Made by a program: the position numbers and the translations under genes
Shown here: one piece after another, positions 34,838 through 48,368 of the stretch
Layout of the letters: each line of letters opens with the position of its first letter
Numbering within the stretch: position 1 is the first letter of the stretch
Notes under the pieces: model-generated
Told to the model about the DNA's origin: nothing
Databases searched by the model: none
What the model saw: the letters and a program-made list of their open reading frames with translations, nothing else
Origin: Cudoniella acicularis
Lineage: Eukaryota > Ascomycota > Leotiomycetes > Helotiales > Helotiaceae
Assembly: GCA_013054445.1 (NCBI GenBank)
Contig: JAAMPI010000035.1
Span: forward strand, 24,514 to 88,513
DNA: 64,000 nt
Reading direction: 5' to 3'

Positions 34838-36981
34838 ATGGAGGCAGCATCCGCCCGGATGGCGGCCAGAGATCGGTTTGGTACCATGGGTGATCCAGGT
34901 CCGTCGCAGTTGCAGCGATACATCCAACAAGCCTGCAGTCCAGAGAACTACGAACCAAATCTAGCACTGAACCTTGAGATTTCCGATCTTATCAACTCAA
35001 AAAAGGGCAATGCACCTCGGGAAGGCGCTGTAGCTATCGTCAATTATATCAACCACCGAAACCCCAATGTCTCGTTATTAGCTCTCAATCTCCTCGATAT
35101 TTGCGTCAAAAATTGCGGATACCCTTTTCATCTTCAGATCAGCACGAAAGAATTTCTCAATGAGCTTGTTAGAAGATTTCCTGAGCGTCCGCCCATCCGG
35201 CCGACGAGGGTACAGCAGAAGATTCTGGAGGCTATCGAGGAATGGAGGGGCACAATATGTCAAACTTCCAGATACAAGGAGGATTTAGGGTTCATTCGGG
35301 ATATGCATAGGCTTCTGAGTTACAAGGGCTACGCCTTCCCAGAGGTCAGAAGAGAAGATGCTGCCGTGCTGAATCCAAGTGATGTAAGTCCTGTGGCCAA
35401 GAATTACACTTAATCGTGCTGATCTGGCAGAATCTGAAATCAGCTGAAGAAATGGAGGAGGAGGAAAAAGCAGCTCAGTCTGCAAAACTTCAAGAATTAA
35501 TTCGACGTGGTGGACCCGAAGACTTACAAGAAGCGAATCGATTGATGAAGATTATGGCAGGCTATGATACCCGACAAAAGACAGATTACAGAGCGAAGGC
35601 GGCTGAGGAAGTTGGAAAGGTGCAACAAAAGGCTAGATTGTTGGAGGAGCGATTGGAAGGATTCAAGCCGGGAGACACAATGACTGAAGGAGATGTGTAC
35701 GAAGAGTTGGCCTCGGCCCTTCAAAGCGCGCATCCGAAAATCCAAAGAATGTGCGAAGAAGAATCAGACGATCATGAAGCAGTTGCGAAGCTTCTAGAAA
35801 TCAACGATAGCATTCACCGGACTGTGGAAAGATATAAGTTGATGAAAAAGGGCGACATAGAAGCTGCAGCCAAAATTGCTAAAGGCACGCTTGGAACGAG
35901 CACCGGTGTGGGCAAAAATGCAGACAATGAACTGTCATTAATAGACTTCGACGGGGAGACGAACGGCAACAACTCAGCGGAAGCAGGTGCCCCACCTCAA
36001 GTTCATGCTAGCGGCTTGGAGGATGATTTATTAGGGTTATCAATGGGGGAGAGCTATGGCCAAGGAGGGGGTATTTCTCTTGGTTTTGGGAACAACACCA
36101 GTAAGCTTTGATATCCTAAGCTTATTGAACCTTGCTGATCTTCCAGATATCCCAGGTCCAGCCTTAATATCTTCTACCACAGAGCACAGCACAGCAAGAG
36201 GACCAACTCCTTCTAGATCTCCAGCCCTACCACATATGCCAACCAATAACGGCCCTAATTATTCAGCCTTTTCAGCTGTTGGCTCGTCACATCCCGTCTC
36301 CCAAACTACCACTCCTCAACCCTCATTACTTCAGCAGCAGCAGCAACAACAAGCAGCATTTGCCAACAAGCCACAACCTCCAGCTCCTGTCTCTGATCCC
36401 TTCGCAGCCCTAGCCTCGCCAGTAAGACAATCGACACCACAACAATCACAACCCTCAATGTTCGACTTTGCAGCACATCATGCGCCCCCTCATGCAGCTC
36501 CTGCCCCAGCTGTATCGGCTGATGACGACGAGTGGGCGTTCGCCTCTGCGTTACCAGAAGGAGTTCCATCTACAAACACAATCACTGTCAGTGAGACTGG
36601 TCTCCGCATATCATTGCATGCCACACGAGAAGAAATGACACCGTCTGTTATCACCATGTCTTTAACATTCTCTAATCGATCAGACCAGCCGATATCTGAG
36701 CTCACTTTTATGGCAGCAGTCACGAAGGTTGGTTCTGAACCATTACTATGCTACATTCTTCATTACTAATTGTCCTATAGGGTTACTCATTAAGGCTCCA
36801 GCCACAAACAGGCCGAAGGCTGCAACCACGAGAAGAAGCAGGCATCAGGCAAGTCATCTATCTGAATGGCGTTGAGCAAGGGAAGGGCGACTCGGTAAAA
36901 TTAAGATGGAAAGCATCATATAAGCTAGGGACGCAGCAAGTCAACGAGCAGGGTGAGATAGCCTCGTTAGGGATTGTTTAA
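34838..36981 (+). CDS. GGA: GGA-type clathrin adaptor (VHS-GAT-GAE)
   Basis: An ARF-dependent adaptor for trans-Golgi to endosome sorting. Four exons, 34838-35383, 35431-36100, 36147-36727 and 36781-36981, give 665 residues with consistent phases. A VHS domain spans about 25-165 (LINSKKGNAPREGAVAIVNY, LLALNLLDICVKNCG), a GAT three-helix domain about 200-345 (NRLMKIMAGYD, LASALQSAHPKIQRMCEEE), and a hinge with a polyQ run. The C-terminal GAE ear (about 550-665) has the SGLRI-type start ETGLRISLHATREEMTP and ends in KASYKLGTQQVNEQGEI. The first ATG of the open frame is at 34838; further in-frame ATGs at 34859 and 34886 are possible. Intron 3 has a poor donor (GTTGGT) but the join is supported by the ear domain. 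Confidence 0.92.
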
Positions 36982-37484
36982 AGCGCCCATTTACTGAGAT
37001 GAAACATTTGATCACTTGAGAGGAGAATCTAGAGATGTTCTCATCAGGTATCAGCGCTGAATGCTGTGTGACATTGGACATGTGAAAATTTCTAGGCACG
37101 ATATCAACTTTTTAAGACGTTTAGAACGCCGACTCGGCGTGTCGGTATTTAAGCCACTCAATGTTCGGGTTCCACAACAGGGTGTATCGTTCAACGCTCG
37201 ATGGCGGATTATGAAATGTGCCTGAGACAAAATGAATGCATTCCACTTTGCTGGGAATGAATAAAGTGAGAAACAAGTTTTTAGAACTCTCACTATAGTT
37301 GTGCTCAGTTCTCACAATCTCTGCAATAAATTTATCACTAGTTAACGCTGTCATCACAACGGGAAGCAGTTTTGGAGAGATCAAACTTTTGCTTTCATTT
37401 TCGAAGGGTGGTAAACGACTAGTAAAGCCCGAGCATGTCAACGTTCATCCCGCTAAAGCTCCAGTACATAACACGACAGGGAAT
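36982..37484. other. Convergent 3' region
   Basis: About 500 bp between GGA and the mannitol dehydrogenase stop. AT-rich; short frames only. Confidence 0.4.
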
Positions 37485-38376
<892 letters not shown>

Positions 38377-40178
38377 GTAGAGAAAAGGGACAAAAAATGT
38401 TGGGAAATAGGCGTTCTTATACAGTAGATGAGCTCATGGTGGGGTCTTGGAGGGGCATCGGGTTACCTGTGAGCAGTTAACTGATTAGGGAGGGGTCCCA
38501 GTCCGTATGACGTTCGGCCGGGCCCCTTAGGTTCAATGGAATGGGTTGAGCTGCCGGTAGGTGGATTCTCTAACAAAGGTGGTGTTACTATGCGCCCAAT
38601 CAGACAACATATGGCGATAGGCAGCGCGCTCTGATTAAGTAACCATGCTGCATGCACGATGTCGCGTTGGTCATCGGAAAGGGATTATGTGCAGATTTCT
38701 GTGCGAATCGCTTTCGAATAGTCATGCTTTGAAGGAGCTTGGGAAGCATGAGAGGTTTGGGACCGCATTCGGAAACAGTAACAAGCCATACAAGTCCGTA
38801 GTATGGTCGGTCTTCGGTTTCGTTAAAGTGTTAGGTGGAGATGAGACTTTTCGACCGATGCAGAGCTAAATGACATCAGACACCTTTCGGGTAAAGTTTC
38901 CCGCTTGGTTACAAAGAGTTAGCAGACAGCGGGTGTTCCGCGGGCCTAAAGCGGCACTTTTGTGGATAGCCTCGTAGGTGAAAACGCCTCCAAACATGCC
39001 GCTTTTAAACAGCCATCACATGTATCTTCGTAGGTCAACATTCCTCACCAACATCTACAATTCGCGTCTTCGAGACTTCGACTCTTCCCTTGAAATCAGA
39101 GCACAAAAATCTTGGTGCTTAGCCCATGGAGGCACACTTTCCAGCCTTAAATTGCATTGCTGGGATGCCGCCCTTCCTCCATATATTTGTTGCGATCTTT
39201 GAGCGGGTCTAGCATTTCTCGTCATCTGTTTCAACCCCGCGGTCAAATTTTACGTCTCGCTACCTTCTGGAACCCTCAAACAAACTCCAATGTAATCGAT
39301 TTTCTTCTATACTGCGTGTATTTGTAAGAAGCATCACGTTGAAGCCATGTTTGCTTCCGTTTCCATGGCAAACAAGCCGATCCCTGTGGTTTTGCACCTC
39401 GGGGGCCATATGGTTATATTCCCTTTAACAATATTAAATGGCTACTTGCCCACCGGAATGTCTGCACACTCGAGCTACAGAGCCCAGATGGCACCTTATC
39501 ATTTCTCTTTGAGTCTGATGACCACTTCCAACTGAGAAGTGCAATTGTATCGAATTGGCACATCTCGTTTAGTTTTTACCATCCTCAAATTAGATCCCGA
39601 GCTCCTTATAAGGTCAGTAGGCCTTTCCCTTTCGAGAGTCACGTTTCTGGGAACTTCTTTCATCTAAAGAATTACCAATATATGTCTATATCAAAGGCCG
39701 GTCCTAAATTTTAAGAGGATACCATCCACTGTTTACTTCATGATGATCTAGGAAACACCATCTGTTGGCTTCTGAATGGCCCACATTCTCCCGTTCAATA
39801 AACTAGAGACTATTTTTTCGTCCTCGAGAATGCACAGTCCGGCTACTTGCGGATTAAATGCGGGCCCGTATGCCACGGCTATGCCACGATCAATTAATAT
39901 ATTTCAATCCACAACTTCACAACGCCACTGCAGACGCCTTCGGCTTATCAACTGATAGATAATAGGTTGACAACACTTGAGCTTGGATACCACTTACCCC
40001 GTTGCCTCAGTTATGCATGCATGCTGCTCTGCCATGCGGTTGCTCCTTATTGGCGCACGTGATATCGAAATTCGGCGGGCAGGCAACCTCGAGCTGAAAA
40101 ATCGTCAACAAACCCCGAAATACCCACACTCACAACAACATAAAAATGGACTGAAGTCCGAAAATTTGTGATTTTGAA
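38377..40178. other. Gene-free intergenic region
   Basis: About 1.8 kb upstream of two divergent genes. Only short, unconserved frames; no repeat or RNA gene seen. Confidence 0.45.
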
Positions 40179-42471
40179 ATGGCTGAGGTATTTGGCATCG
40201 TGACTGGTGTCCTCGGCCTCTTACCCCTCTGCCGCGGTGAGCTGCTTTGGTCCCTTTTCGGCTTCAAAATATCACACGATACATTTGAGGCTTCTGAGGG
40301 AACTTTCACTAACTTACAACACAGATGGACTTGGGATGATCAAAGATGTGTTTGAAGCAACAAATGTCCTACAACTAGCCGTCGGAAGGCTTGAGCTTCA
40401 ACGAGATGTCAGTATCATCCGGTCCACTCCCGACATCGGGCCTTAAAATGACTATTCTCACGTGGTCTAGCGGTATGATGAATGGCGAGAAATCTGGCGC
40501 AGCGACGAGGGGGAAAAGGATGCCAAATTCGAGGCATATGCGAAAATTAATCCTGAAGCCGGAAAGAGGATAATGCGTCAGCTGGCTCTGCTTTCTCAGG
40601 CATTATTTGACGCCAGAGTTCTGGAAGACCAATATGGTATCAAACCGGAAGGCCGATCTACCCGAGTATAAGCACTCGAATTTCTCTGCTTTTTTGCGCA
40701 CAATGCTGACTTGTGCAAAGGATACGAAGGACCTCTCCATATTCAAGCTGAAATATGGAGAGAATCTCACCGTCGAAACTCAACACTCATTCTTGGAGCG
40801 ATGCCGAGTCAACCTGTCCTTCATGAAGAGGTGCAGATTTGTTTTGAGGAAGAAAGATGCTGCCTGGAATAACCTCATCGATCTTCTGAAGGAATACAAC
40901 GAAAATCTCGCAACCTATGGACCGAAATTTGACTTAGCAAAAATGCTTAAAGGCGAATTCCAAGTCTTGAGACAATTACAACTCGACGAGCTACGCCGGC
41001 TTGCGGAAGCGGCAGCCTTTGAGGCTAAGAACTCATCTGCTGACAGTGCTGATAGATACCATGACCTATCTTTAGCAGCTCAATTCAGTGCTGTGGTTAA
41101 GTATGAACGGCCGCACGCAGCTTTCAAGTTTTCAATGCGGGATTTCAGGCTCGATCCGTCATATATCTTAACATCATCTGAATCTTCAACGATGGCCTTG
41201 CTCTTCGACTACCCTGTCAAGAAGGAACACCGTGTTGTTTTGATAGAATGGATTGACGACCTGGACCGAGACCAAGAAAGAGACACAAGGATCAAGACTC
41301 TCATGCTTGCCACACCCAAACCAGGACAACTACTCCTGCCCACTTGCTACGGTATGGTAGAGGATACCTTTGCCGGGAGATTTGGATTAGTGCTTGCACC
41401 TCCCACACATATCCGCTCAAACCTGCCGGCCATACTGCCTGCTGGGGCAATTTCTCAAAAACGAATGCCTGTGTCGTTAAAAGAGTTGTTGGACAAGAAG
41501 CACCCATCCTGCGTGCACACTCTAGATCTGGGACTAAGGTTTCGCCTGGCTAATAAGTTGGTGGATGCCATTCATATGATGCATTGTGTTGGTGTAAGTA
41601 AATTACTTTTGTTTCTTGCTCCACCCTTCTTGAATATCTATATATGATGGATGCTGTTGCTATAAGTGACCTTCTTCTTGATGATTATGTATCGCATTCA
41701 GTGACGGTGAATTTATCATTTCTCTTGCTTTGTCAACTGTGCTGTAAAATATTTCTATTTGAAATGCTAACTAATAATTTATACAGTGGGTCCATAAGTA
41801 ATACCTAAGGATCCTACTTGTTTCTCAATATGCTGATATCCATAGAAACATACGTTCGAATTCCATCCTCTTCTTTCCCGCGCGCAACAAGCCTTCGAGT
41901 GGCCCGCCTGGCCCAGCGTCTGGATATCCACAACCACTGGGCTATGATGAACCGCTCTTCGTCGGCCTTGGTAACGCACGAGTCGACGATGTGCTGAACG
42001 ACCCTGACGTGCATTATCCTGTCGTTGACGACCGGCGGATGGTTTCACGACGCCCAAATGATATCAATCTTGATTATTACCAGCATCCGGACAAGCGATG
42101 GAATCCCACACTTCGATACTCGCGAGCGCACGATATATATAGTCTGGGTTGTGTCTTGTTGGAGATAGGACTTTGGAAGCCTCTAGACCAATTGGTTGAG
42201 ATTGAAGATGAGGAGTTTGAGAGGACGAAGAGAAATTTCCAAGGCCTGACGATGAAACTAGATGGGTAAGTAGGCATCTTTCACAGATCGTGATTGCTCC
42301 ATGCGGTTCGATAGCTGACATGTGAATTACAGAATGACTGGATCGGTATATGGCAACGTCGTTCGACAATGCTTGGCAATAAGCACGAGGGAACGAACAG
42401 AAGCCGAATCGAGAGAACTATCCAAATTTTGCTCTGAAATTGCAGCGACTCTGGGCAAATGCTACGCTTAG
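40179..42471 (+). CDS. HeLo-domain protein with C-terminal pseudokinase
   Basis: Seven exons (40179-40236, 40325-40407, 40471-40665, 40721-41593, 41787-41797, 41846-42265, 42333-42471) give 592 residues; all phases agree. The N-terminus MAEVFGIVTGVLGLLPLC is the hydrophobic helix that opens HeLo domains, which in HET-S and related proteins insert into membranes to kill incompatible cells. The C-terminal half is a degenerate kinase fold. WVHKNIRSNSILFF occupies the place of the HRD loop with the catalytic Asp missing, LGYDEPLFVGLG replaces the DFG region, and HDIYSLGCVLLEIGLW is the helix F region. Exon 5 is only 11 nt and encodes WVHK; without it the kinase motif is lost. This places it among fungal NLR-adjacent or incompatibility-like proteins, with a role in self/non-self response inferred, not shown. 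No prion-like motif was noticed. Confidence 0.82.
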
Positions 42472-42834
42472 GGCATAACCTATTTTTGGTTAATATTCTG
42501 GGTGCCACGATTTAGCGTTAATTGGCCAACTCACCGATCAGACCTAAACTTTGAGGAAGGAACGAACTACGATTTATTTCGTCACTTTTCGAACACTAGA
42601 GGACCAGATCGCGAACACAATAACTACTCATCCTTTCATCCTTACATTTTTTATTCATCTCGAACTTCTCTCTTTTATTCGCTATCCTACAAGCACCTCC
42701 ATCGTTCAAATACCGCCTCTTCGTTATCTCAGAACACTTTATAGTCCAGGAACACCTCTCAATCTCAAAGCATCTCTCATTTCCGGAATAATTTTAGCTC
42801 CCTAGAAACTCTCCAACCAAGCGACCATTCCGAA
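42472..42834. other. Short intergenic region
   Basis: 363 bp holding the 3' end of the HeLo gene and the pyrimidine-rich leader of the next gene. Confidence 0.4.
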
Positions 42835-43206
42835 ATGGACAATTCCACCTTACTACAAGCCCCCGACACATGGCACTCACTTATCCTCACCTCACCCATC
42901 CTCCTCGCCATCCTCTGCACACTACTCAGCACCATCCTCTTCTACTCCACCCCCCACCTCATCGCACCTCTCAAAAGCATACACGCCGATATCAAAGACA
43001 TCCTACAGGTGAAAAAGGATGTGCATAGCCTGAGACAGGAAATTGAAAAGCTGGTGCTGGATTTGGAAGAGATGAGGGAGAGGGATTCAGAGGAGAAATT
43101 GCATCTTATTGGGAGTATGAAGGACCTTGCTTGTGTTATTTGGAGGTCGGAGAGAGTCATTAGGAATAAGAAGGGTTACGCTTTGGATAGAGCGAGTGAT
43201 TTTTGA
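42835..43206 (+). CDS. Small membrane protein with coiled coil, function unknown
   Basis: Single exon of 123 residues. One transmembrane segment at about residues 15-40 (LILTSPILLAILCTLLSTIL) is followed by a charged heptad-like coiled coil at about 48-95 (KKDVHSLRQEIEKLVLDLEE) and a basic end. The leader before the ATG is strongly C/T-rich, as in expressed fungal genes. The same strand and proximity to the HeLo gene could mean a partner role, but nothing in the sequence proves it. I do not recognise the family. Confidence 0.6.
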   Translation: MDNSTLLQAPDTWHSLILTSPILLAILCTLLSTILFYSTPHLIAPLKSIHADIKDILQVKKDVHSLRQEIEKLVLDLEEMRERDSEEKLHLIGSMKDLACVIWRSERVIRNKKGYALDRASDF

Positions 43207-44264
43207 GATGAGAAATAAGAAAGATGTGTGGGAAGGGGAGGCTCGTAATAATTTGCTTTGGGTAGAAGCACACTGAGATCCCGCCTATAATTTGAATATT
43301 ACCCCTTCTTGATTGTCCCGCCAAGTAATGGAGTGAACCCGATGGTACCGGACGCCATGGGCTTCGCATACCTTGTGAGATTTTCAAGATCCCAGTTGGT
43401 GCTGGCGTGTCCCTTATCCCACCCCCTTCAAAAGTGTTGCGACTAATATTAAAACGGTTTGCTACCAACTTACCTAGCGTTCAAGCAACCACGTTTCACT
43501 TGATTTTCACATTTTACGGGGTATTCTAAACACATCCTTATTTCTTTAGACTCTTAATACTTTCCTTCTTTTGCCATAGTGTTCAATTAGAAGCAAATGT
43601 TCGCGTTTACTAAATGCGGTCCAGTGGGTGCAGAAAAAAAAGCTTGTGGGTTATCCACAATCGGAGAGATATTTAGAAAATTTGATGCATTGGTATTGTG
43701 ATCTATAATCCAAAACAATAAGATATGAATTTACTGCCAGCTAATAAGATAAAGATCTTCAAAAACTCCCACAACTTGTGGTGATCTCATCTTATGATCT
43801 CTCCAATTTTGCACCTTCCAAGTGGGATTACGTGAGTGTATCTCCTATTGTGAGTGCCTCACCTAGTTCCCGCTGCCAACCCATGACATTAAAACGCCCT
43901 CATAATTTGTTCATAATTTCACGACCTTGTTCCCCTTTGTCTTTTTTTCGAGCAAAGATTGGAAGCTACCACATTTTAGCCTTTCACTAAAAGTATATAA
44001 CCTCGACCCTCTCCTTTAAACCCGATTTGTTGTTTTTTTCTCAGCATGAAACGCTCTCACAACAAGAGCTTACCTTTACCTATCTGACACTCCACACCAA
44101 GGAATCCAAAACAAAATTTCACTCTACAAAAGAAAGAGAACTCACAGTAAGATACCCTCTCACGACAAAATCTTACCCTGTCACACTCTAAGCTAAAGAA
44201 ATCCAAACCGGAACCCCCTCTCGAACAAAAAGAACTCACAGTACCATAACAACTCACCACAACC
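43207..44264. other. Intergenic region with duplicated leader
   Basis: About 1.06 kb, AT-rich. The last 210 bp hold an imperfect tandem duplication: CTCTCAC..ACTCACAGTA at 44054-44153 and again at 44157-44248. The first copy ends in a potential donor (GTAAGA) and the second in a potential acceptor (ACTCACAG), so a 5' UTR intron is possible. Confidence 0.45.
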
Positions 44265-44828
44265 ATGCCTTCTCCCTGGTGGCCCTTCGACATGTATGGC
44301 GAGAACCCCGGCTGGAAGCCCGCCGGCCCAAACGGCACCTGGCTCTACCCCAAGGTCAGCGGCGACCAAGTCTCAACCCCAGACGTCGTCAATGGAAAAC
44401 GGTCCGTCCAACTGTTGAGCGATGAGCTTGTTCCACAGCAAGAGGACCACTCCCTTCTTGCCCGTCTCCCGTTCTCGCTCCCCCACATCGTCGTCCCTAC
44501 CATGCGAAATGCCACCTTGCCCAACAATGGCACACTTCCTTTCGCCCCTGCGGAGCCGTCGCTGGGCAAGCTAGGCAACCCGCACAAGTACTCTGGACGG
44601 GACCTTTCCCAAAGCCTCGGCCTCTCCGCTTCTGATGCAGGGCAAGCCATGGACCTTTTTCTGATTGTTCTTGTTGTCCTCTTCATGGTTGGTAGCGTGG
44701 CATACGAAATTTTGAGGTGTGCCGAGCGCAGGCAGGCAAAGAAGGAGAAGAAGGCGATCGATTTGGAGAAGAAGGTCGCGATGGCGGAGGAGAACTTGAA
44801 GCCTGTTTTGGGTAACGATCGAGTTTAG
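44265..44828 (+). CDS. Single-pass membrane protein, function unknown
   Basis: Single exon of 187 residues. It begins MPSPWWPFDMYGENPGWKPA, an aromatic- and proline-rich head, followed by a loop of Pro/Ser/Asn. A transmembrane helix lies at about residues 128-148 (AMDLFLIVLVVLFMVGSVAY), and a Lys/Glu-rich coiled tail (RQAKKEKKAIDLEKKVAMAE) follows. No signal peptide, so probably tail-in-cytosol topology. Codon use is clean and the frame intact. I do not recognise the family. Confidence 0.65.
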   Translation: MPSPWWPFDMYGENPGWKPAGPNGTWLYPKVSGDQVSTPDVVNGKRSVQLLSDELVPQQEDHSLLARLPFSLPHIVVPTMRNATLPNNGTLPFAPAEPSLGKLGNPHKYSGRDLSQSLGLSASDAGQAMDLFLIVLVVLFMVGSVAYEILRCAERRQAKKEKKAIDLEKKVAMAEENLKPVLGNDRV

Positions 44829-46589
44829 GATCGTGTTGTCAATTGCCCTCGATAAATTTGTAGGGAGTTTAGCGAGAAGGGAGCCAGTAGCAGGCGGTTA
44901 TAGTTTGTACTATCCATTAAGCTTGCCGTGGAAAAACAGATAGGTTGTTAGAATATCAATCGTATTCACAGTTCTAAAGATGATGTGCCTCTTTCCTGAG
45001 CTGCCTCAGGCGTCCTGTAGGAAATCCCGCCGTCTCTTTGCAGAGAAACAAGTGAGTTGGATGATGTGAGACTTGTGCGACTTGACTGTGCCTCTGCTTT
45101 TGTTATCCTATCAGTTTTGCTGAGGGTCACCGTCTACACCGTAGATGCGCCTCCGTAATCATGTATTAGCGAGCTGAACGACGTATGCTGGTCTATTCAG
45201 AACAGGAAACTCCCTATGTCCAGAGACCTTGTTTCGTACTAAATACGTAGAATCGTGAAGGATCCACAGAAGTAGAAATTGCTTAATTTTCTAGTTAAGA
45301 AAGCTGGACGAGGAATTAAATGACTAAGGTGATCATTATGGTAATGAACTTACTGTACGAGTACGCCGCAAAAGAAAGCCCAGAATACGAAATACGGGGT
45401 ACGAGTGGCCCTCCGGCTTAACTACTACCTGGAGGAGTAACTCCTCCAACAATACAAACGCTCTCTAATAACCAAATTTCAACCAGGATATCCCACAGGG
45501 GGAGCGGTTTCAAAGCACTTGCCTCCCAGCCAACCAGTCACCCTCACCTTAACCAAAGAGCTCAGGGGACTGAATTTTCATGATTCGGAAAGTCCATCAC
45601 ACGTGACAATGTCGATTCGGTTGGAGAAAGCCACTGATCGACCAGTGCAGCCATTCCCGCACGGAAACTCAAATCAGCATCAAAACCAAAAGCCACATTT
45701 CGACGTTCATTCATACCTTATATAAAACCAGAACAATCCGGCCTTCTGACCATAATGCACCCGTGCTCGTCCCGAAAAGAGAAAAATGCAGGCAGTCTGC
45801 ACGATGGCTCCCCCCTTTACCTCCTCGTTGTTGTTATTAAACACCACCCTCAAGCGCATGCTGGTCAGTGATTGGTGGTTCTTCCTCGGCCGCTTCCCCA
45901 GGTCTTCGAGCAAGAATCCTGCGATCTTCTCTCCACAGGCCTAGCCAACCAACGAGCTGTGTTGGTTGCCTGTCATGGGGAAGCAAGTAAACGCTTGGCA
46001 GTCATCCCCAGCGGCACACGGCTAGCGGGGGCCATTTTCTGGGGCCGGATAATGCGGGGCCCCCTTGCCCCCTTGCCTACTTTTTACCCCGACCTGGAGA
46101 GGAAGTTCGGTGTCTTCAAGACCGAAAAGACAGGCCAGCTTCCCAGCCATTTGTGCGTTGCACAAACTAGGATCTCAATGCACCTGCAAAACACTGCAGC
46201 CGGAAGAGCAAGGCAAATTGAATCTGTATGGTCGTTCCCGTTCACTAGCTCCCCGCCTTTTGCCTCGGAAAGATGACCGCGTGCGAAATGACGGCGTTGT
46301 AGGTGGACAATACTAGTGAATGGGTCTCGTGGAACTTTGTGCCGAGAAGTGAATGGGACAGCGCAAGGATGATGTAGGTAGCACTGTAGCACATGGCTAG
46401 CTATTTGTTAAAGAGACCAGAGTGCCTTGAACTTTTCACAAACAACTTTTTGGTGCTCCTTCGCCTTCGCCTGTCCGACATCGACTATTGACGACTTGCC
46501 CACAGCTTGTGAAGAAAATACGGCAAACAGTATTGAAGTTCTTATTACCCATCGACTCGAACAACAGCTCTGAAAGGAAGCAGGACAAG
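44829..46589. other. Gene-free intergenic region
   Basis: About 1.76 kb without a convincing gene on either strand. It includes the leader of the downstream transporter. Confidence 0.45.
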
Positions 46590-48179
46590 ATGGGACTGTA
46601 TAAGCGCAAGATCACCGTTTCTGATGACACAGTCACTTCTGCTGTCCATCTGACACTGAAGCAATCGCTGGTTCCATGTTTCTTGGGTGAGTGACAACCG
46701 ACCACGCGATTTTGCCGGATTTCAGTACTGACCCTACTCCACAGTCACGATTCTCTTTTTTCTGTGGTGAGTACCGAACATCTACAGAGTGCTCCCGAAC
46801 TTCACTCGTCTGACATTCACATTAGGGGCTTCGCATATGGACTGCTGGACGTCCTCAACCCGCATTTCCAGAAATCTCTTAATATAACCCCGTCCAAGGC
46901 ATCTGGTCTTTCGGCCGCCTACTTCGGCGCATACTTCCTCTGCCCACCAACCATCAGTGGCTGGATTCTCCGAAGATGGGGTTTCCGAGTAACATTCATG
47001 AGCGGTCTCTGCGTGCTCGCAGTTGGATGTCTTCTCATGTGGCCTAGTGGAGTGAAGCATTCTTTTGGCGGATACTGCGGCAGTATGTTCGTTGTCGGTG
47101 CAGGTCTCTCCACGCTTGAGACTGCTGCGGATCCGTTTTTGTCCATCTGCGGACCTCCCCGATATTCGGAAATTCGACTGAACTTGGCTCAAGCTGTCCA
47201 AGCTGTTGGATCTTTCGTTGCACCACTATTGGCCTCCCGAGTGTTCTTCGCTAAGACTGTCGATACCGAGCAAGGCCTCAAGAATGTCCAGTGGGTGTAC
47301 TTGGCTGTGGCATGCTTCGTTGCCTTGTTGATCATTCTGTTCTTCTTGGCCCCAATGCCAGAAATCACCGATGCGGATATGGGTACGCAGGAGATGGAAA
47401 TTGCCGAGTACGATCCAGGACCATTCAGGAAACAGATTAACCTCTTTCTTGCCGTATGGAGTCAATTCTGCTATGTCGGAGCCCAAGTTGCTGTTGCAAA
47501 TTATTTCGTTAATTTCTGCGAGGAAGCTGGAAAGTCCGCTTCCGAAGCCTGTAGGTGTCCCCAATACCACAAGAAACACACATGCTAACTATAGAAAGCC
47601 GATATCTTTGCTGCTGCCCAGGGCCTTTATGCCTTCAACCGTTTTCTCGCCGGTGGAATGATGACTTTCTCGTTTATCAAACCCCGTTACGTGCTGGCCA
47701 CTTATCTTTGCATGTGTTTCGTATTCGTCCTTGCAGCTTCGCAATCATCTGGCGCCGCCTCGATTGCCATGCTCTGCTTGGTTCTATGCTGGGAATCTGC
47801 TTGTTTCGCCACCATTTTCACTCTCGGACTCCGTGGTTTGGGCCGTCATACAAAGATCGGAGGCTCTTTGATTGTAGCAGCAATTTCAGGTGGGGCAGCA
47901 TTCCCTCCTATGACTGGGGCAGTGGCAACACATCTTCAGAATATCGGAAGCACTAAACCATTCCACATGGCAATGTTGATCCCGATGGCCGGTTTCATTT
48001 GCGCTTGGGTTTACCCCTTGTATGTCAATATCTTCAACAGAGAGGTCATGGACGTTCATCGTGCCACCGACGTCGGCATTGCACCAGCACGCAATGAGAA
48101 GGAGTTGGCTCTCGGAGAGGTTGACTCTCATGCTGGAAAGCCGGAGCAACATGTTGCGACAATTGAGGACAAGGTCTGA
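46590..48179 (+). CDS. MFS transporter, fucose:H+ symporter type
   Basis: A sugar/H+ symporter resembling bacterial FucP and its fungal relatives. Four exons, 46590-46686, 46745-46766, 46826-47550 and 47599-48179, give 474 residues; phases agree. Exon 2 is a 22-nt microexon encoding TILFFLW, the core of the first helix, which continues GFAYGLLDVLNPHFQ as in FucP. Further marks are SAAYFGAYFLCPPTISGWIL, the TAADPFLSICGPPRYSEIRL segment, NLAQAVQAVGSF, and IGGSLIVAAISGGAAFPPMTG. The last intron (47551-47598) uses acceptor ATAGAAAG rather than the nearer ATAG, because only this keeps the frame. Substrate unknown (fucose, galactose or glucose). Confidence 0.88.
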
Positions 48180-48368
48180 ATACAGCTGGCAGGATCGGAG
48201 ATAGGGTTTTCGAGAGCTTATTGTAATAGTAGAGAATACATAATCAGAAATTGAATACTGGCCGCCACTTTGGCTTCTTCCAATCTAGAAAGGACTGCCC
48301 TAATTTTTGAGACTCTTTTTGCATTTCCTAGATTGAATAGTATTCCACTTTAAGATGCTCGCCACTTG

